From contig QBYM01000006.1 of the NCBI GenBank assembly GCA_003282825.1, positions 1-64,000 on the forward strand: 64,000 nt of DNA, given 5' to 3'. Position numbers and translations under genes: made by a program. How positions within the stretch are numbered: position 1 is the first letter of the stretch; every line of letters starts with the position of its first letter. This document shows, piece by piece, positions 29,345 to 40,487 of the stretch. The notes beneath the pieces were generated by a model. The model was not told where the DNA came from. It did not search any database and saw only the letters and a list, made by a program, of their open reading frames with translations. Source of the stretch: Pelagibacteraceae bacterium AG-325-J17 (GTDB taxonomy: Bacteria; Pseudomonadota; Alphaproteobacteria; Pelagibacterales; Pelagibacteraceae).

Positions 29345-30415
29345 CTATATTTGTAATCCATTATTCGCAATTTTTTCAAAAGATTTATTTAATAATTTAT
29401 TTTTTCCAAAAAATTGGATGGATTTAGTTAAAACATTATTATTTATTTTACTCTCTAGATTAAAAAACTCATAAACTAAATCAATACCTTTTGAAAAAAG
29501 ATAATTTTTGTGTTTTGATTTTTTCTCAAAATCAATACATATTGAATTATCTATTTCTAATCCAAGATCTAATTTAAATTTTATTAACTCAAAAATTACT
29601 TTTATATCTCTAATTGACATATTGAAACCTTGGCCTGCTAATGGATGTAGCTTGTGTAATAAATCACCAAAAGCTAGAATATTCTTATAATAATAAGATC
29701 TAAGATTTGATGCTTTTAATTCGAAAGAACCAAAGTCACTAAATTTTAAAATGGAATACTTTTTGTTATAATTTTTAATTAAACTTTTTAAATCTAAATT
29801 CTGGTTCCCTTTAACAGAATAAACAATTGAAGTCTTAGTTGCTGATATTGGTAAAAAAGCGATAGGACCTTTTTTAGTAAAAGTCTGAGTTGCAATATTA
29901 TTTTTAATCTTTTTGTGGGTAATGATAGCTGTATTAGCAAAACTCTCATAATTTTTTTTTATCTTTTTAAAAAAAAACTTTTTTGAAATACCAATATTGC
30001 TGTCACAATTTATAATTAAACTATAATCCTTGATTTTCAAATTTTGATAATTTTTTTTTGTTTTAAAGTTACATAATTTATCTTTAGATAGCTTAGATAA
30101 TAACTTTTTTTGTAACTCATAATTTTTAATTATTCCAAAAAGTGGTTCATTATTTTTTTCAAAATTCAAAATATTTTCATCAGAAAGTTTATCAGAAAAA
30201 ATTTCAATTTTATCTATATTCCAAGTAATATTTTTTATATCCAAAATATTTTTGTTAAAGAAATCTAAATTTTTTTTTGAGATTCCAATGGTTCTTCCTT
30301 TATTAAAATATGATTTAGGTTCGGTAAAAAAAAGATCAACTATTATTCCTTGATTAACTAAAGATTTAGTTAAACTCAAACTTGTTAATCCACCTCCTAT
30401 TATACCTAGTTTCAT
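29345..30415 (-). CDS. UbiH/UbiF/COQ6-type FAD-dependent hydroxylase
   Basis: KLGIIGGGLTSLSLTKSL; AFGDLLHKLHPLAGQGFNMSIRD; start revised to 30415. Confidence 0.88.
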   Translation of the reverse strand: MKLGIIGGGLTSLSLTKSLVNQGIIVDLFFTEPKSYFNKGRTIGISKKNLDFFNKNILDIKNITWNIDKIEIFSDKLSDENILNFEKNNEPLFGIIKNYELQKKLLSKLSKDKLCNFKTKKNYQNLKIKDYSLIINCDSNIGISKKFFFKKIKKNYESFANTAIITHKKIKNNIATQTFTKKGPIAFLPISATKTSIVYSVKGNQNLDLKSLIKNYNKKYSILKFSDFGSFELKASNLRSYYYKNILAFGDLLHKLHPLAGQGFNMSIRDIKVIFELIKFKLDLGLEIDNSICIDFEKKSKHKNYLFSKGIDLVYEFFNLESKINNNVLTKSIQFFGKNKLLNKSFEKIANNGLQI

Positions 30416-30445
30416 AATATTTTTAATTTTAACAATAAAAATTAG

Positions 30446-32569
30446 ATGATACAAAGTGATAAATTTGATTCATCTAAAATGGATATAAAAAAACTATCTA
30501 ACACGGCTTTAACGTTTCTTATTAAGCGTTTAATTGAGATATTTGGTATTTTAATCTCTCTATTTGGTGTTTTAATGCTTGTAGCATTAATTTCATATTC
30601 TCCTGAGGATCCAAATTTTATTTTTCCAGAAAATACAGATATTAAAAATATATTAGGATATCAAGGTAGTTTTATATCTGATCTTATTTTTCAATCTGTC
30701 GGATTAATTGCTTACTTAATTCCAGTTACATTAATATTTACTGGAATAAATATTTTTAAACGTAAAGAAATTTTTCTGCTAATTGAAAATATTTTTTATA
30801 TTGTAGTTTATTCTTTTTTTGGATCTATATTCTTTAGCCTTTTTTATTTGGACACTTTTACTCTTTACATAAATGGCAATGGAGGATTTGTTGGAAACTA
30901 TTTAAGTGACTCATTTATCAAAGATTTAACCAACTCATATAATGATGTTTTATTCTATTTATTCATTTTAGTAACATTTTTATTTTTTTTAATTAGTATA
31001 AATTTTAATTTAAAAAGTTTTTTTTTAAATTCTCAAAGATTTAAAAATTTTGTTTTCAAAAAAAATTCAAAGAATTATACAAATCAGAATGAAGTTATCA
31101 GTGAATTTATACCTCAAGAAGAGATAAAAGATTTAATTCAAGAAGACTTACCATTTATTAAGGCAGATGTTAGTAAATCTTTAAATAAAAATAAATTTTT
31201 TTTACCTTCTATAGATTTGTTAAAAGTTTCAAATGAAAAGAAGAAAGTTGAGATAAACAATAATCCAAATAATAATCCAGATTTTTTAGAAAAAATTCTT
31301 TTAGATTTTGGTGTAGATGGAAAAATCAAAAAAGTCAGTCATGGCCCTGTTGTTACTCTTAATGAGTTTGAACCTGCAGCAGGCGTAAAAGTTTCAAAAA
31401 TAATTAATCTTTCAGACGATATCGCAAGAAATACTAGTTCAGAGTCAGCCCGTATAGCAACTATACCAGGTAGTAACACAGTAGGAATTGAACTTCCTAA
31501 TTCTCATAGAGAAAATGTTTATTTAAGTGAAATTTTAAATAGTACAGATTTTAAAAAGAAAGAAATAAAATTACCGATAGCACTTGGTAAAAATATTTCT
31601 GGAACACCGATAATTGGTGATCTATCTTCAATGCCTCATTTACTAATTGCTGGAACAACAGGATCTGGTAAATCTGTTTGTATAAATACTATAATTCTAT
31701 CACTCCTTTACAAACATACTCCAGAAAAATGTAAATTCATTCTTATAGATCCTAAAATGTTGGAACTATCTACATATGAAGGTGTTCCACATTTACTTTG
31801 TCCCGTAATTACTGAAGCAAAAAAAGCAGCTTCAGTTTTAGGTTGGGTTGTAAAAGAAATGGAGAGTAGATATCGGTTAATGACTAAAGAGGGTGTGAGA
31901 AATATTGATGGTTATAATGCAAAACATAAATTACCTATGCCCTACATAGTTGTTGTAGTTGATGAAATGTCTGATCTGATGTTAGTAGCAGGTAAAGAAA
32001 TTGAAAATTATATACAAAAATTATCTCAAATGGCAAGAGCAGCTGGTATTCATATAATAATGGCGACCCAAAGGCCTAGCGTTGATGTAATAACAGGAAC
32101 AATTAAAGCTAATTTTCCAACTAGAATATCTTTTCAAGTAACTTCCAAAATTGACAGTCGAACTATTTTAGGAGAACAGGGAGCCGAACAATTATTAGGT
32201 AAAGGAGACATGTTGTATATGTCCTCTGCAAATAGAATTGTGAGAATACATGCTCCTTTTGTTTCTGATAATGAAATAGAAAAAATTAATAATTTTTTAA
32301 GATCACAAGCTGAACCAGATTATGTAGATGAAATTTTAAATTTTGTTGACGAAAAAGAAATAAATGAATCTGCAAAAAATCAGGGAGATAAAGATGAACT
32401 TTACCAGACTGCTGTGGAGATAATTAAATCTGAAGGTAAAGCTTCAACATCTTTTTTACAAAGAAAACTACAAATTGGTTACAACAGAGCTGCAAGAATT
32501 ATTGATATGATGGAGGCAGAAGGTATTGTTAGTAAAGCTAATCATGTTGGCAAAAGAGACGTTCTTTAA
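30446..32569 (+). CDS. ftsK: DNA translocase FtsK
   Basis: N-terminal TM segments; GTTGSGKSVCINTII; ILIDPKMLELS; C-terminal gamma winged helix TSFLQRKLQIGYNRAARIIDMMEAEGIV. Confidence 0.97.
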   Translation: MIQSDKFDSSKMDIKKLSNTALTFLIKRLIEIFGILISLFGVLMLVALISYSPEDPNFIFPENTDIKNILGYQGSFISDLIFQSVGLIAYLIPVTLIFTGINIFKRKEIFLLIENIFYIVVYSFFGSIFFSLFYLDTFTLYINGNGGFVGNYLSDSFIKDLTNSYNDVLFYLFILVTFLFFLISINFNLKSFFLNSQRFKNFVFKKNSKNYTNQNEVISEFIPQEEIKDLIQEDLPFIKADVSKSLNKNKFFLPSIDLLKVSNEKKKVEINNNPNNNPDFLEKILLDFGVDGKIKKVSHGPVVTLNEFEPAAGVKVSKIINLSDDIARNTSSESARIATIPGSNTVGIELPNSHRENVYLSEILNSTDFKKKEIKLPIALGKNISGTPIIGDLSSMPHLLIAGTTGSGKSVCINTIILSLLYKHTPEKCKFILIDPKMLELSTYEGVPHLLCPVITEAKKAASVLGWVVKEMESRYRLMTKEGVRNIDGYNAKHKLPMPYIVVVVDEMSDLMLVAGKEIENYIQKLSQMARAAGIHIIMATQRPSVDVITGTIKANFPTRISFQVTSKIDSRTILGEQGAEQLLGKGDMLYMSSANRIVRIHAPFVSDNEIEKINNFLRSQAEPDYVDEILNFVDEKEINESAKNQGDKDELYQTAVEIIKSEGKASTSFLQRKLQIGYNRAARIIDMMEAEGIVSKANHVGKRDVL

Positions 32570-33108
32570 TGAAAAAAATATTTTTTATAGTTTTTTTTTT
32601 AATTTTAACAAAAAATTCATTTGCATCTATAAAAGAGAATATCATTGCAAAATTAACAGAAATTGAAAATATATCTTTTGAATTTGAACAAAATATTAAT
32701 GGAAAAATTGAGAGTGGAAATTGTGTAATTCAGTACCCCAGAAAAATTAATTGTAAATATAATTTAAGTAATAAGAAAATTTTGATTTCAAATGGTAAGT
32801 CTTTAGTAATAAAAACTTTAAGTGGTTCTTATATTTATCCATTAAAAAAGACCCCTCTAAATGCAATTTTAGATAAAGATTTTATATTAAAGAAAATTAA
32901 AGATTTAAAAGAAAAAGATATTGATAATAAATTTATAAATTTTAGTTTTCAAGAAAATGAAAATCAAATAAATTTATTCTTTGACAAATTTACCTTTAAC
33001 CTAATTGGTTGGCAAACAATTGATATTTATCAAAATATTAGTATTACTTATCTCTCATCAATTAAGCGAAATCAAAAGTTAAAAGAAAATTTGTTTTTAC
33101 TTCCTTAA
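32569..33108 (+). CDS. lolA: Outer-membrane lipoprotein carrier protein LolA
   Basis: Signal peptide; ISFEFEQNINGKIESGNCVIQYPRKI; overlaps ftsK stop. Confidence 0.85.
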   Translation: MKKIFFIVFFLILTKNSFASIKENIIAKLTEIENISFEFEQNINGKIESGNCVIQYPRKINCKYNLSNKKILISNGKSLVIKTLSGSYIYPLKKTPLNAILDKDFILKKIKDLKEKDIDNKFINFSFQENENQINLFFDKFTFNLIGWQTIDIYQNISITYLSSIKRNQKLKENLFLLP

Positions 33109-33123
33109 GAAAAATAATCTGAT

Positions 33124-33627
33124 TTAATAAAGTATTGTTTCTGTTTTAAAAACTTTCATACCTCTTGAGATATAATTATTAAGTGCATTTTTGTGATCTA
33201 ATGAACATGTATGTACCCATACTCGTTTAGGTTTTTTTAAAAATGAATTCTTAATAGCTGCTGATAAAATGAATGAGCCTAATTTCTTATTTTGATATTC
33301 TGCTAATAATCCTAAGTATGCAATTTCAACTTCATTAGCTTCGAAATGCAAAATTAATTCAAAATAACCAGCAAATTCACCTTTTGCTTTTAAAACATAA
33401 GTTTCAACTTTTGTATTGGACACGTATTCTATCCACTGTTTTTCAGTCCAAACCAGTCTATCTACCCAATTATGATTCTTGCCAATATTTTTGTAAAAAA
33501 ATTTGTTTAATTGAAAATCTACTGGATTAACAATTTCAACTGCGTATTCATCTGAATTATAAAAAGAATCTCTAAAATCTTTAAGAGATGTTATTTCTAA
33601 ATAATTTCTTTCAACTTTTTTATTCAC
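33124..33627 (-). CDS. GNAT family N-acetyltransferase
   Basis: EIAYLGLLAEYQNKKLGSFILSAAIKNSF. Confidence 0.85.
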   Translation of the reverse strand: MNKKVERNYLEITSLKDFRDSFYNSDEYAVEIVNPVDFQLNKFFYKNIGKNHNWVDRLVWTEKQWIEYVSNTKVETYVLKAKGEFAGYFELILHFEANEVEIAYLGLLAEYQNKKLGSFILSAAIKNSFLKKPKRVWVHTCSLDHKNALNNYISRGMKVFKTETILY

Positions 33628-33989
33628 TCTACCATCTTGCCAACTTTTTCTCCTCCAAACAAATGAAAATGTAAATGAGGCACCTCTTGGCCCCCGTGCT
33701 CACTTATATTAGCTAGTGCCCGGTATCCTTTCCCAGTATCTACTGAAATTTGAAGTTTTTTTGCAACAATATTTATTCCTTTCAATAATCCAACCATTTC
33801 TTCTGAAGAAGCATTAGTGCTGAAATCATCAAGGTCTAGGTATTTTCCTTTGGGTATAACCAGAGCATGAATTTTTTTTTGAGGATTTATATCATAAAAA
33901 GATAGCACAAAATCATCCTCATAAATTTTTTTACAAGGTATTTCTCCTCTTAATATTTTTGCGAAAATATTATTATCGTCGTAACTCAT
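33624..33989 (-). CDS. HIT family hydrolase (HinT-like)
   Basis: IFAKILRGEIPCKKIYEDDFVLSFYDI; HGGQEVPHLHFHLFGG. Confidence 0.96.
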   Translation of the reverse strand: MSYDDNNIFAKILRGEIPCKKIYEDDFVLSFYDINPQKKIHALVIPKGKYLDLDDFSTNASSEEMVGLLKGINIVAKKLQISVDTGKGYRALANISEHGGQEVPHLHFHLFGGEKVGKMVE

Positions 33990-34258
33990 TTTTTTCTATT
34001 ATCGAGCTCACCCATTACGTCCTCAACTTTTATATCATTTGCCTCAAGATACATTATCAAATGATAAAAAACATCTGCTGCCTCATGAATTTTATTAGTA
34101 TCTTTTTCTACAGCTTCTATTAGTTCATTTATCTCTTCTAAAACTTTTGCTTTACTTAAAGATTTATCGTTAAGTAATTTGTTAGTATATGATCCTTCTT
34201 TTGGGGATTTTTTTCTATCTCTAGCGAGACTGAACAAATTTTCTAAAGTATTAAGCAT
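33986..34258 (-). CDS. hisE: Phosphoribosyl-ATP diphosphatase
   Basis: SYTNKLL...KVLEEINELIEAVE...HEAADVFYHLIMYL. Confidence 0.95.
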   Translation of the reverse strand: MLNTLENLFSLARDRKKSPKEGSYTNKLLNDKSLSKAKVLEEINELIEAVEKDTNKIHEAADVFYHLIMYLEANDIKVEDVMGELDNRKK

Positions 34259-34259
34259 T

Positions 34260-35015
34260 CTAAATTCTAACAGGTATTCCCTTTGAGTCCAAATATTCCT
34301 TAGCTTCTTTTATAGAATGTTTTCCATAATGAAATATAGACGCTGCTAAAACTGCACTGGCATTTCCTAATTTTATACCGTCAACTAAATGATCTAAGTT
34401 TCCAACACCACCTGATGCAATTATAGGAATATTAACTTTAGATGAAATTTTAGACATTAGATCAATATCATAACCAACTTGTGTTCCATCTCTATCCATC
34501 GAAGTTACTAATAGTTCTCCAGCACCATTTTCTTCCATTTGTTTTGCATACTCTAATGTATCAATACCGCTGTTATTTCTTCCTCCATGTGTAAATACTT
34601 CCCATTTATCTCCGTTCTTTTTTGCATCTATTGCAACTACAATACATTGAGATCCGAACTTTTTTGAACTATCGATAACAACTTTTGAATTTTCGACTGC
34701 AGCTGTATTTATTGAAACTTTATCTGCACCACAATTAAGTAATTTTGAAATATCTTCAACACTTCTCACTCCACCTCCAACAGTCAAAGGAACAAAACAT
34801 TTCTTTGAGGTTTGCTTAACAACATCATAAATTGTGTCTCTATTTTCATTGGAGGCAGTAATATCTAAAAAACAAATTTCATCTGCACCACCATCACTAT
34901 AAATTTTTGCTTGTTCCACAGGGTCTCCTGCATCCTTAAGCCCTACAAAGTTAATTCCTTTAACTATACGGCCATTTTTAACGTCTAAACATGGAATTAT
35001 TCTATTTTTAAGCAT
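34260..35015 (-). CDS. hisF: Imidazole glycerol phosphate synthase cyclase subunit
   Basis: [23 protein letters not shown]. Confidence 0.98.
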   Translation of the reverse strand: MLKNRIIPCLDVKNGRIVKGINFVGLKDAGDPVEQAKIYSDGGADEICFLDITASNENRDTIYDVVKQTSKKCFVPLTVGGGVRSVEDISKLLNCGADKVSINTAAVENSKVVIDSSKKFGSQCIVVAIDAKKNGDKWEVFTHGGRNNSGIDTLEYAKQMEENGAGELLVTSMDRDGTQVGYDIDLMSKISSKVNIPIIASGGVGNLDHLVDGIKLGNASAVLAASIFHYGKHSIKEAKEYLDSKGIPVRI

Positions 35016-35724
35016 CTTCTTTCACTAGTTCTTCTAATTTAACATCACCATCATAAATAGCTTTACCAACTATTATACCTTCAATATTTTTCAAACTCTT
35101 TGCTTTTTTAATATCATTAATTGAGGATACACCACCAGAAATTATCACTGGACAGTTAGATATATCAGCAACTTTTGATGTTTCCTCAAAGTTTGGACTT
35201 TGTTTCATTCCATCTCGATTAATATCTGTGTAAATCAATCTACTTACACCATAATCATTTACTTCTTTTAAATAATCTAGAGTTAATTGATTAGAATTTT
35301 CCTTCCAACCAGATACTGATAAATATCCATCTTTAGCATCCAAACCTAAAGCAATTTTGTTTGGAAATTTTTCACATGCTTCTTTCAGAAATTTTTTATC
35401 TTTTATAGCAGCACTTCCTAGAATTACTTTCTCAACTCCAATATCAGTATATTTCTGAATACTTTCTAAATTTCTAATACCTCCACCTATCTCAACCTTT
35501 AAATCAAATTTACCAACTATATCTTTAATAATATTTAGATTTACTGTTTCACCAGTTAATGCCCCATCTAGATCAACAATGTGTAAATTTTTAAAACCAT
35601 GATCTTTATATTTTCCAGCTTGTTCAACCGGTGAAATTTCATACTCAGTTTTATTATCAAAATCTCCTTTGACTAATCTTACACACTTTTTATCTTTAAT
35701 ATCTATTGCTGGAAATATTTTCAT
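35008..35724 (-). CDS. hisA: Phosphoribosylformimino-5-aminoimidazole carboxamide ribotide isomerase
   Basis: [30 protein letters not shown]. Confidence 0.98.
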   Translation of the reverse strand: MKIFPAIDIKDKKCVRLVKGDFDNKTEYEISPVEQAGKYKDHGFKNLHIVDLDGALTGETVNLNIIKDIVGKFDLKVEIGGGIRNLESIQKYTDIGVEKVILGSAAIKDKKFLKEACEKFPNKIALGLDAKDGYLSVSGWKENSNQLTLDYLKEVNDYGVSRLIYTDINRDGMKQSPNFEETSKVADISNCPVIISGGVSSINDIKKAKSLKNIEGIIVGKAIYDGDVKLEELVKEDA

Positions 35725-36351
35725 TTATAAGCTTATAAAATTATTAATTATTTTAAGTCCTGTCTTATCACTTTTTTCAGGGTGAAATTGGGTTCCAAAG
35801 ATGTTTTCCTTTTCAACTGAACATACAATATTTGATGAATAATCTGTTGTAGCTGAAATTACATTTTTTTCATTTGGCACAAATTCATAACTATGTACGA
35901 AATACATATGAGAATTATTTTCTATATTTTGAAAAATTTTACTATCTTTAACAATATTAATTTGATTCCAACCAATATGAGGAAGTTTAAATTTTCCCCC
36001 TTGATTATCTATTTTTGAAACTTTGCCCGAAATCCAACCAAGACCTTTGGTTTCTGTTTCTTCATAACCAATATCAGCAAACATTTGTAGGCCAACACAA
36101 ATTCCAAGAAGTGGTTTTTTATTATTTATTGCAAATTCATTTAAACTGTCTGTAAGACCATTAATTTTGTTTAAAGCATCCACACAGCTCTTAAATGAAC
36201 CCTGACCTGGTAAAACTACTTTATCACTTGATTTGATCTTTTTTAAATCTGAGGTAACTTCAATATTTACTTTATTTTTAGCAACCTCCTTAAAGGAGTT
36301 TATCACTGAGCTTATATTACCCGAATTATAGTCGACAATAGTGACGTTCAT
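35725..36351 (-). CDS. hisH: Imidazole glycerol phosphate synthase glutaminase subunit
   Basis: VDYNSGNISSV; LGICVGLQMFAD; GTQFHPEKS. Confidence 0.98.
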   Translation of the reverse strand: MNVTIVDYNSGNISSVINSFKEVAKNKVNIEVTSDLKKIKSSDKVVLPGQGSFKSCVDALNKINGLTDSLNEFAINNKKPLLGICVGLQMFADIGYEETETKGLGWISGKVSKIDNQGGKFKLPHIGWNQINIVKDSKIFQNIENNSHMYFVHSYEFVPNEKNVISATTDYSSNIVCSVEKENIFGTQFHPEKSDKTGLKIINNFISL

Positions 36352-36356
36352 TAAAC

Positions 36357-36947
36357 TTATAGAGAACCTTTAGTCGATGGAATTGTTTTTCTATTCCTAG
36401 GATCCATTTCTAACGCAGTTCTTAATGATCTCGCCAATCCTTTAAAACAAGATTCAATAATGTGGTGACTGTTATCACCATAAATATTCTCAACGTGTAA
36501 AGTAATTCCAGCAGCTTGGGCAAAAGCTTGAAACCACTCTTTAAACAATTCTGTATCCATTTCTCCAAGTTTTTCTACTTTGAGCTTAACTTTCCAAATC
36601 AAATAAGGTCTATTAGAAATATCTATAGCAACACGTGATAAAGTTTCATCCATAGGTATCATTGCGTGAGCATACCTTCTTATTCCAACAGATTTTTTCA
36701 AAGCCTTTTTTAATGCCTCGCCAATTGCAATCCCAGTGTCCTCAGTTGTGTGATGAAGGTCAATATGAGTATCACCTTTAGCTTTAATATTCATATCAAT
36801 TGATGAGTGCTTGGATAATTGTTCTAGCATATGATTTAAAAAACCTATCCCAGTATCAATTTTATATTTTCCTTTGCCATCAATATTTAAATCAACACTA
36901 ATACTAGTCTCTTTTGTTTTTCTACTAATTTTGCCTTTACGCTTCAT
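36357..36947 (-). CDS. hisB: Imidazoleglycerol-phosphate dehydratase
   Basis: [51 protein letters not shown]. Confidence 0.98.
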   Translation of the reverse strand: MKRKGKISRKTKETSISVDLNIDGKGKYKIDTGIGFLNHMLEQLSKHSSIDMNIKAKGDTHIDLHHTTEDTGIAIGEALKKALKKSVGIRRYAHAMIPMDETLSRVAIDISNRPYLIWKVKLKVEKLGEMDTELFKEWFQAFAQAAGITLHVENIYGDNSHHIIESCFKGLARSLRTALEMDPRNRKTIPSTKGSL

Positions 36948-37003
36948 AATTAAAATTAGGTATACATATATTATTCAATTATGGCAATAATACTAAACCT
37001 GGG

Positions 37004-37031
37004 CTTGAACTATTGAATTTAGTATCCATTT
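37004..37031 (+). promoter_or_regulatory. Candidate sigma-32 heat-shock promoter for hslVU
   Basis: CTTGAAC (37004-37010), 13-nt spacer, ATCCATTT (37024-37031); resembles CTTGAAA-N(11-16)-CCCCATnT, immediately before hslV. Confidence 0.5.
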
Positions 37032-37038
37032 ATAGGCT

Positions 37039-37554
37039 ATGACAACGATTGTATTAGTAAGAAAGAATAATGAAGTAGTCGTCGCAGGCGACGGACAAGT
37101 AAGTATGGGTAATACTGTTGTTAAGAGCACCGCATCTAAAGTAAGAAAAATTGAAAAAAGAGAAGTTGTAGCAGGTTTTGCTGGCTCTACAGCAGATGCA
37201 TTAACTTTATTTGAAAGATTAGAAGCTAAAATAGAAAAACATGCTGGAAACTTATCTAGGGCTGCAGTTGAGTTGGCCAAAGATTGGCGGACAGATAAAT
37301 ATTTGAGAAGACTGGAAGCTCTTATGGCTATTGGAGATAAAGAGAATAGCTATATCATCTCTGGAACGGGGGATGTATTAGAGCCTGAGGGAGACGTCAT
37401 AGGAATAGGCTCTGGTGGAAATTATGCCTTAGCAGCTGGAAAAGTTTTAATTGGAACAGATATGAGTGCTGAACAAGTTGCAAAAAAAGCTATTGAAGTT
37501 GCTTCAGAAATTTGTGTCTTTACCAATAATAATATTAAAATTGAAAAAATATAA
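37039..37554 (+). CDS. hslV: ATP-dependent protease subunit HslV
   Basis: [28 protein letters not shown]; overlaps hslU start. Confidence 0.98.
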   Translation: MTTIVLVRKNNEVVVAGDGQVSMGNTVVKSTASKVRKIEKREVVAGFAGSTADALTLFERLEAKIEKHAGNLSRAAVELAKDWRTDKYLRRLEALMAIGDKENSYIISGTGDVLEPEGDVIGIGSGGNYALAAGKVLIGTDMSAEQVAKKAIEVASEICVFTNNNIKIEKI

Positions 37555-38930
37555 TGGAAAAATCAAACGTAACTCCTTTGGTAAAAAAAGAAAAAGATAT
37601 TGAAGAAAAAGAGTCTTTAGTTAGTGCTTTATCACCAAGAGAAATAGTATCTGAACTAGATCGATTTGTAGTAGGCCAAAATAAAGCAAAAAAAGCTGTA
37701 GCAGTAGCTCTCAGAAATCGATGGAGAAGACAGGCTTTAAAAGGTGAAATGAAAAATGAAGTTTTACCAAAAAATATTTTAATGATTGGACCAACTGGAG
37801 TTGGTAAAACTGAAATATCAAGGAGACTTTCAAAACTTGCTGAGGCACCATTTGTCAAAGTTGAAGCCACGAGATTTACTGAAGTTGGTTATGTAGGAAG
37901 AGATGTTGAACAAATCGTGAGAGATTTAGTTGAAATTGCTATTGCTATGGAAAAAGTAAAAAAAAGAAAAGAAGTTTCTGCTCAAGCTCAAAAATTAGCA
38001 GAGGAAAAAGTTTTGGATGCTTTGATTGGAAAAAAAGCAAGTCTAGCTACAAGAGAAAGTTTTAGAAAAAGATTAAGAAATGGCGATTTAGACAATAATG
38101 AAATAGAAATTTCTGTAAATGACAGTGGATCTAACAATGGCACTTCTTTTGAAATTCCAGGGATGCCAGGAGCAAACGTCGGTATGATAAATATTGGAGA
38201 AATGCTCGGAAAATCTATGGGTGCTAAAGAAAAAAAGAAAAAAATGTCAGTTAAAGAATCTCATGAAATTCTAATTAATGATGAGTCTGATAAATTAATT
38301 GAACAAGACAAGATTATCAAAGCGGCAAAAATTTCAACTGAAAATAATGGAATAGTTTTTTTAGATGAGATTGATAAAATATCTGGAAGGACAGATAGAG
38401 TGGGTGGAGATGTATCTAGAGAAGGTGTGCAGAGAGATTTATTGCCATTAATAGAGGGCACAACTGTTAATACAAAATATGGACCTATTAAAACTGATCA
38501 CATTTTATTTATTGCATCTGGAGCATTCCAACTTGCCAAACCATCTGACTTGTTGCCAGAGCTTCAAGGAAGACTGCCTATTCGAGTTGAATTAGAGGCC
38601 CTAACAAGTGATGATTTTAAAAGAATACTTAAGGAGCCTGATTTTAGTTTGATTAAACAATATATTGCTTTGTTAAAAACTGAAAATGTTGAGCTTGAAT
38701 TTTCTGATGATGGAATAGACTCAATTGCAAATATAGCCTCTGAAGTAAATGCAACAGTAGAAAATATTGGTGCTAGGAGACTACATACTATTATTGAAAA
38801 AATATTAGATGAAATAAGTTTCACAGCAACAGATAGATCAGGGGAAAAAATTATAATCAATAAAGAGTATATAAGCAAAAATTTAGATAATCTTGTAAAA
38901 GATACTGATTTATCAAAGTTTATTCTCTAA
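37554..38930 (+). CDS. hslU: ATP-dependent protease ATPase subunit HslU
   Basis: [47 protein letters not shown]. Confidence 0.98.
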   Translation: MEKSNVTPLVKKEKDIEEKESLVSALSPREIVSELDRFVVGQNKAKKAVAVALRNRWRRQALKGEMKNEVLPKNILMIGPTGVGKTEISRRLSKLAEAPFVKVEATRFTEVGYVGRDVEQIVRDLVEIAIAMEKVKKRKEVSAQAQKLAEEKVLDALIGKKASLATRESFRKRLRNGDLDNNEIEISVNDSGSNNGTSFEIPGMPGANVGMINIGEMLGKSMGAKEKKKKMSVKESHEILINDESDKLIEQDKIIKAAKISTENNGIVFLDEIDKISGRTDRVGGDVSREGVQRDLLPLIEGTTVNTKYGPIKTDHILFIASGAFQLAKPSDLLPELQGRLPIRVELEALTSDDFKRILKEPDFSLIKQYIALLKTENVELEFSDDGIDSIANIASEVNATVENIGARRLHTIIEKILDEISFTATDRSGEKIIINKEYISKNLDNLVKDTDLSKFIL

Positions 38931-38981
38931 AATTACGATATATATTTAAGTTCGTTTTGAAGTTCTTTTTCAAAAAATATT

Positions 38982-39407
38982 TTAATCTATAGATAAATTA
39001 TTTTTTTTTAAAAATATGTAAAAAGCTCCATCTCCACCATCTTTAATGTCAGCATCCTTAATATCATAAATCTTCATCATTAATTCTTGACTCTTCTTAA
39101 TAAATTCGGGAACAGAATATTTTAAAATACTTAAATTTTTTGAAACATAAGGGTCATTTGCGTTGTTTGAATGAAGACCTTTGCCAGTAACAATTATTAA
39201 TTTAGAAATATTATTTTCAAAAGATTTGTTTATAAAATTTTCAACTGTTTGATTTGCTTCCTCTAAAGTATAGCCATGAAGGTCTATTGAGGTTACCTTG
39301 CCTCTTTCTAGTTTTTTTTTAGAATTATCTTTATTGGGTAATTTTTGATCTCTTGATAAAAACTCTTCCCAATCCTTTTTGTCTTTATCTGAAATTTTAC
39401 TATTCAC
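38982..39407 (-). CDS. Smr domain protein
   Basis: SIDLHGYTLEEANQTVENFI; LIIVTGKGLHS. Confidence 0.93.
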   Translation of the reverse strand: MNSKISDKDKKDWEEFLSRDQKLPNKDNSKKKLERGKVTSIDLHGYTLEEANQTVENFINKSFENNISKLIIVTGKGLHSNNANDPYVSKNLSILKYSVPEFIKKSQELMMKIYDIKDADIKDGGDGAFYIFLKKNNLSID

Positions 39408-40004
39408 CTAATTTAGGGTGTTTACGAGTAACCAGTTTGGGTTATTAGAACTTGTATCTCTAGAAAAAGTCCAAGTATCATAAATTGTTTTAATTTTATC
39501 TGGACTACCTGAAATAATTTTTTTTTCTTTGTCTCTAATACACGTAATGATTTCACTAACAAAGTTTACTGTTACATTTAAAACTTTATCAATCTTTTTA
39601 TGTTCTTTAATATCCGCAGAGTTAATACCTATAAACGTTATTTCAGCAAAATGTCCTCTTTGCCCTCTTTCCATAAGAGCTTTGTTAAATTCGTCATAAA
39701 TTTTTTTACTAAGTAAAGGCTTGCTTGCAATTAGCTTGTTATCATTGTCACTAAAATCTGTGATTATAGTTTCGTAAGCAATTTTAGCTCCTTTTAAAAA
39801 CTCCTTCTGAGCCACTGCATCAAAATTTTCATTTTGTTTAATTTTTTTTTCTTGGTAAACTTTTTTTAGAACATTTTCAAATTGAGCAGGTGTTTTGCCC
39901 TCAAATCCAGTTCTTTTACCAAGAATTCCTCTCAATCTTAAAACTATAAACCCAGCAATCATTGCCAGTAAAATAATATCTATATATTCAAAACTATAAT
40001 TCAT
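39408..40004 (-). CDS. Tim44/TimA family protein
   Basis: IDIILLAMIAGFIVLRLRGILGKRTGFE...FLKGAKIAYETIITDF. Confidence 0.92.
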   Translation of the reverse strand: MNYSFEYIDIILLAMIAGFIVLRLRGILGKRTGFEGKTPAQFENVLKKVYQEKKIKQNENFDAVAQKEFLKGAKIAYETIITDFSDNDNKLIASKPLLSKKIYDEFNKALMERGQRGHFAEITFIGINSADIKEHKKIDKVLNVTVNFVSEIITCIRDKEKKIISGSPDKIKTIYDTWTFSRDTSSNNPNWLLVNTLN

Positions 40005-40061
40005 ACTTACAATCTAATTACTATGTTGATTAATTTCAACTAGCAATTAGAGTAAAGACAA

Positions 40062-40487
40062 ATGAACACAGTTTTAATTACTATAGTATTGGTGCCAATA
40101 ATCGAAATTTATTTATTTATAAAAATTGGTGGCCAGATTGGAGCTTTTAACACCATTTCTTTAATATTCATTACAGCGGTTATAGGAATAATTTATGCAA
40201 GGTATGAAGGATTGAATACACTTAAATCAGGATTTTCTCAATTGGTTAAGAATGAGCTGCCAGCTTATGAGATAATCTCAGGTGCAGCAATTGCTTTTGC
40301 TGCATTACTTTTGATAATACCCGGATTTGCTACTGATGTTTTAGGATTTCTTTTAGTTTTTCCATTTACTAGAAAAATAATATTTGGAAAATTTGTTGAT
40401 AAATTTAAAAATGAGACAAAAAATAAGAAACCTTATATAGAAGGAGAGTTTGAAGATATAGAAGAAGATGATGAACGAAAATTATAA
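40062..40487 (+). CDS. fxsA: FxsA family membrane protein
   Basis: IIEIYLFIKIGGQIGAFNTISLIFITAVIG; LLIIPGFATDVLGFLLVFPFTR. Confidence 0.92.
   Translation: MNTVLITIVLVPIIEIYLFIKIGGQIGAFNTISLIFITAVIGIIYARYEGLNTLKSGFSQLVKNELPAYEIISGAAIAFAALLLIIPGFATDVLGFLLVFPFTRKIIFGKFVDKFKNETKNKKPYIEGEFEDIEEDDERKL

Noticed and set aside
37535-38878. Several minus-strand ORFs across hslU
   Set aside because: Antisense to hslU, Ser/Phe/Ile-rich composition, no independent support.
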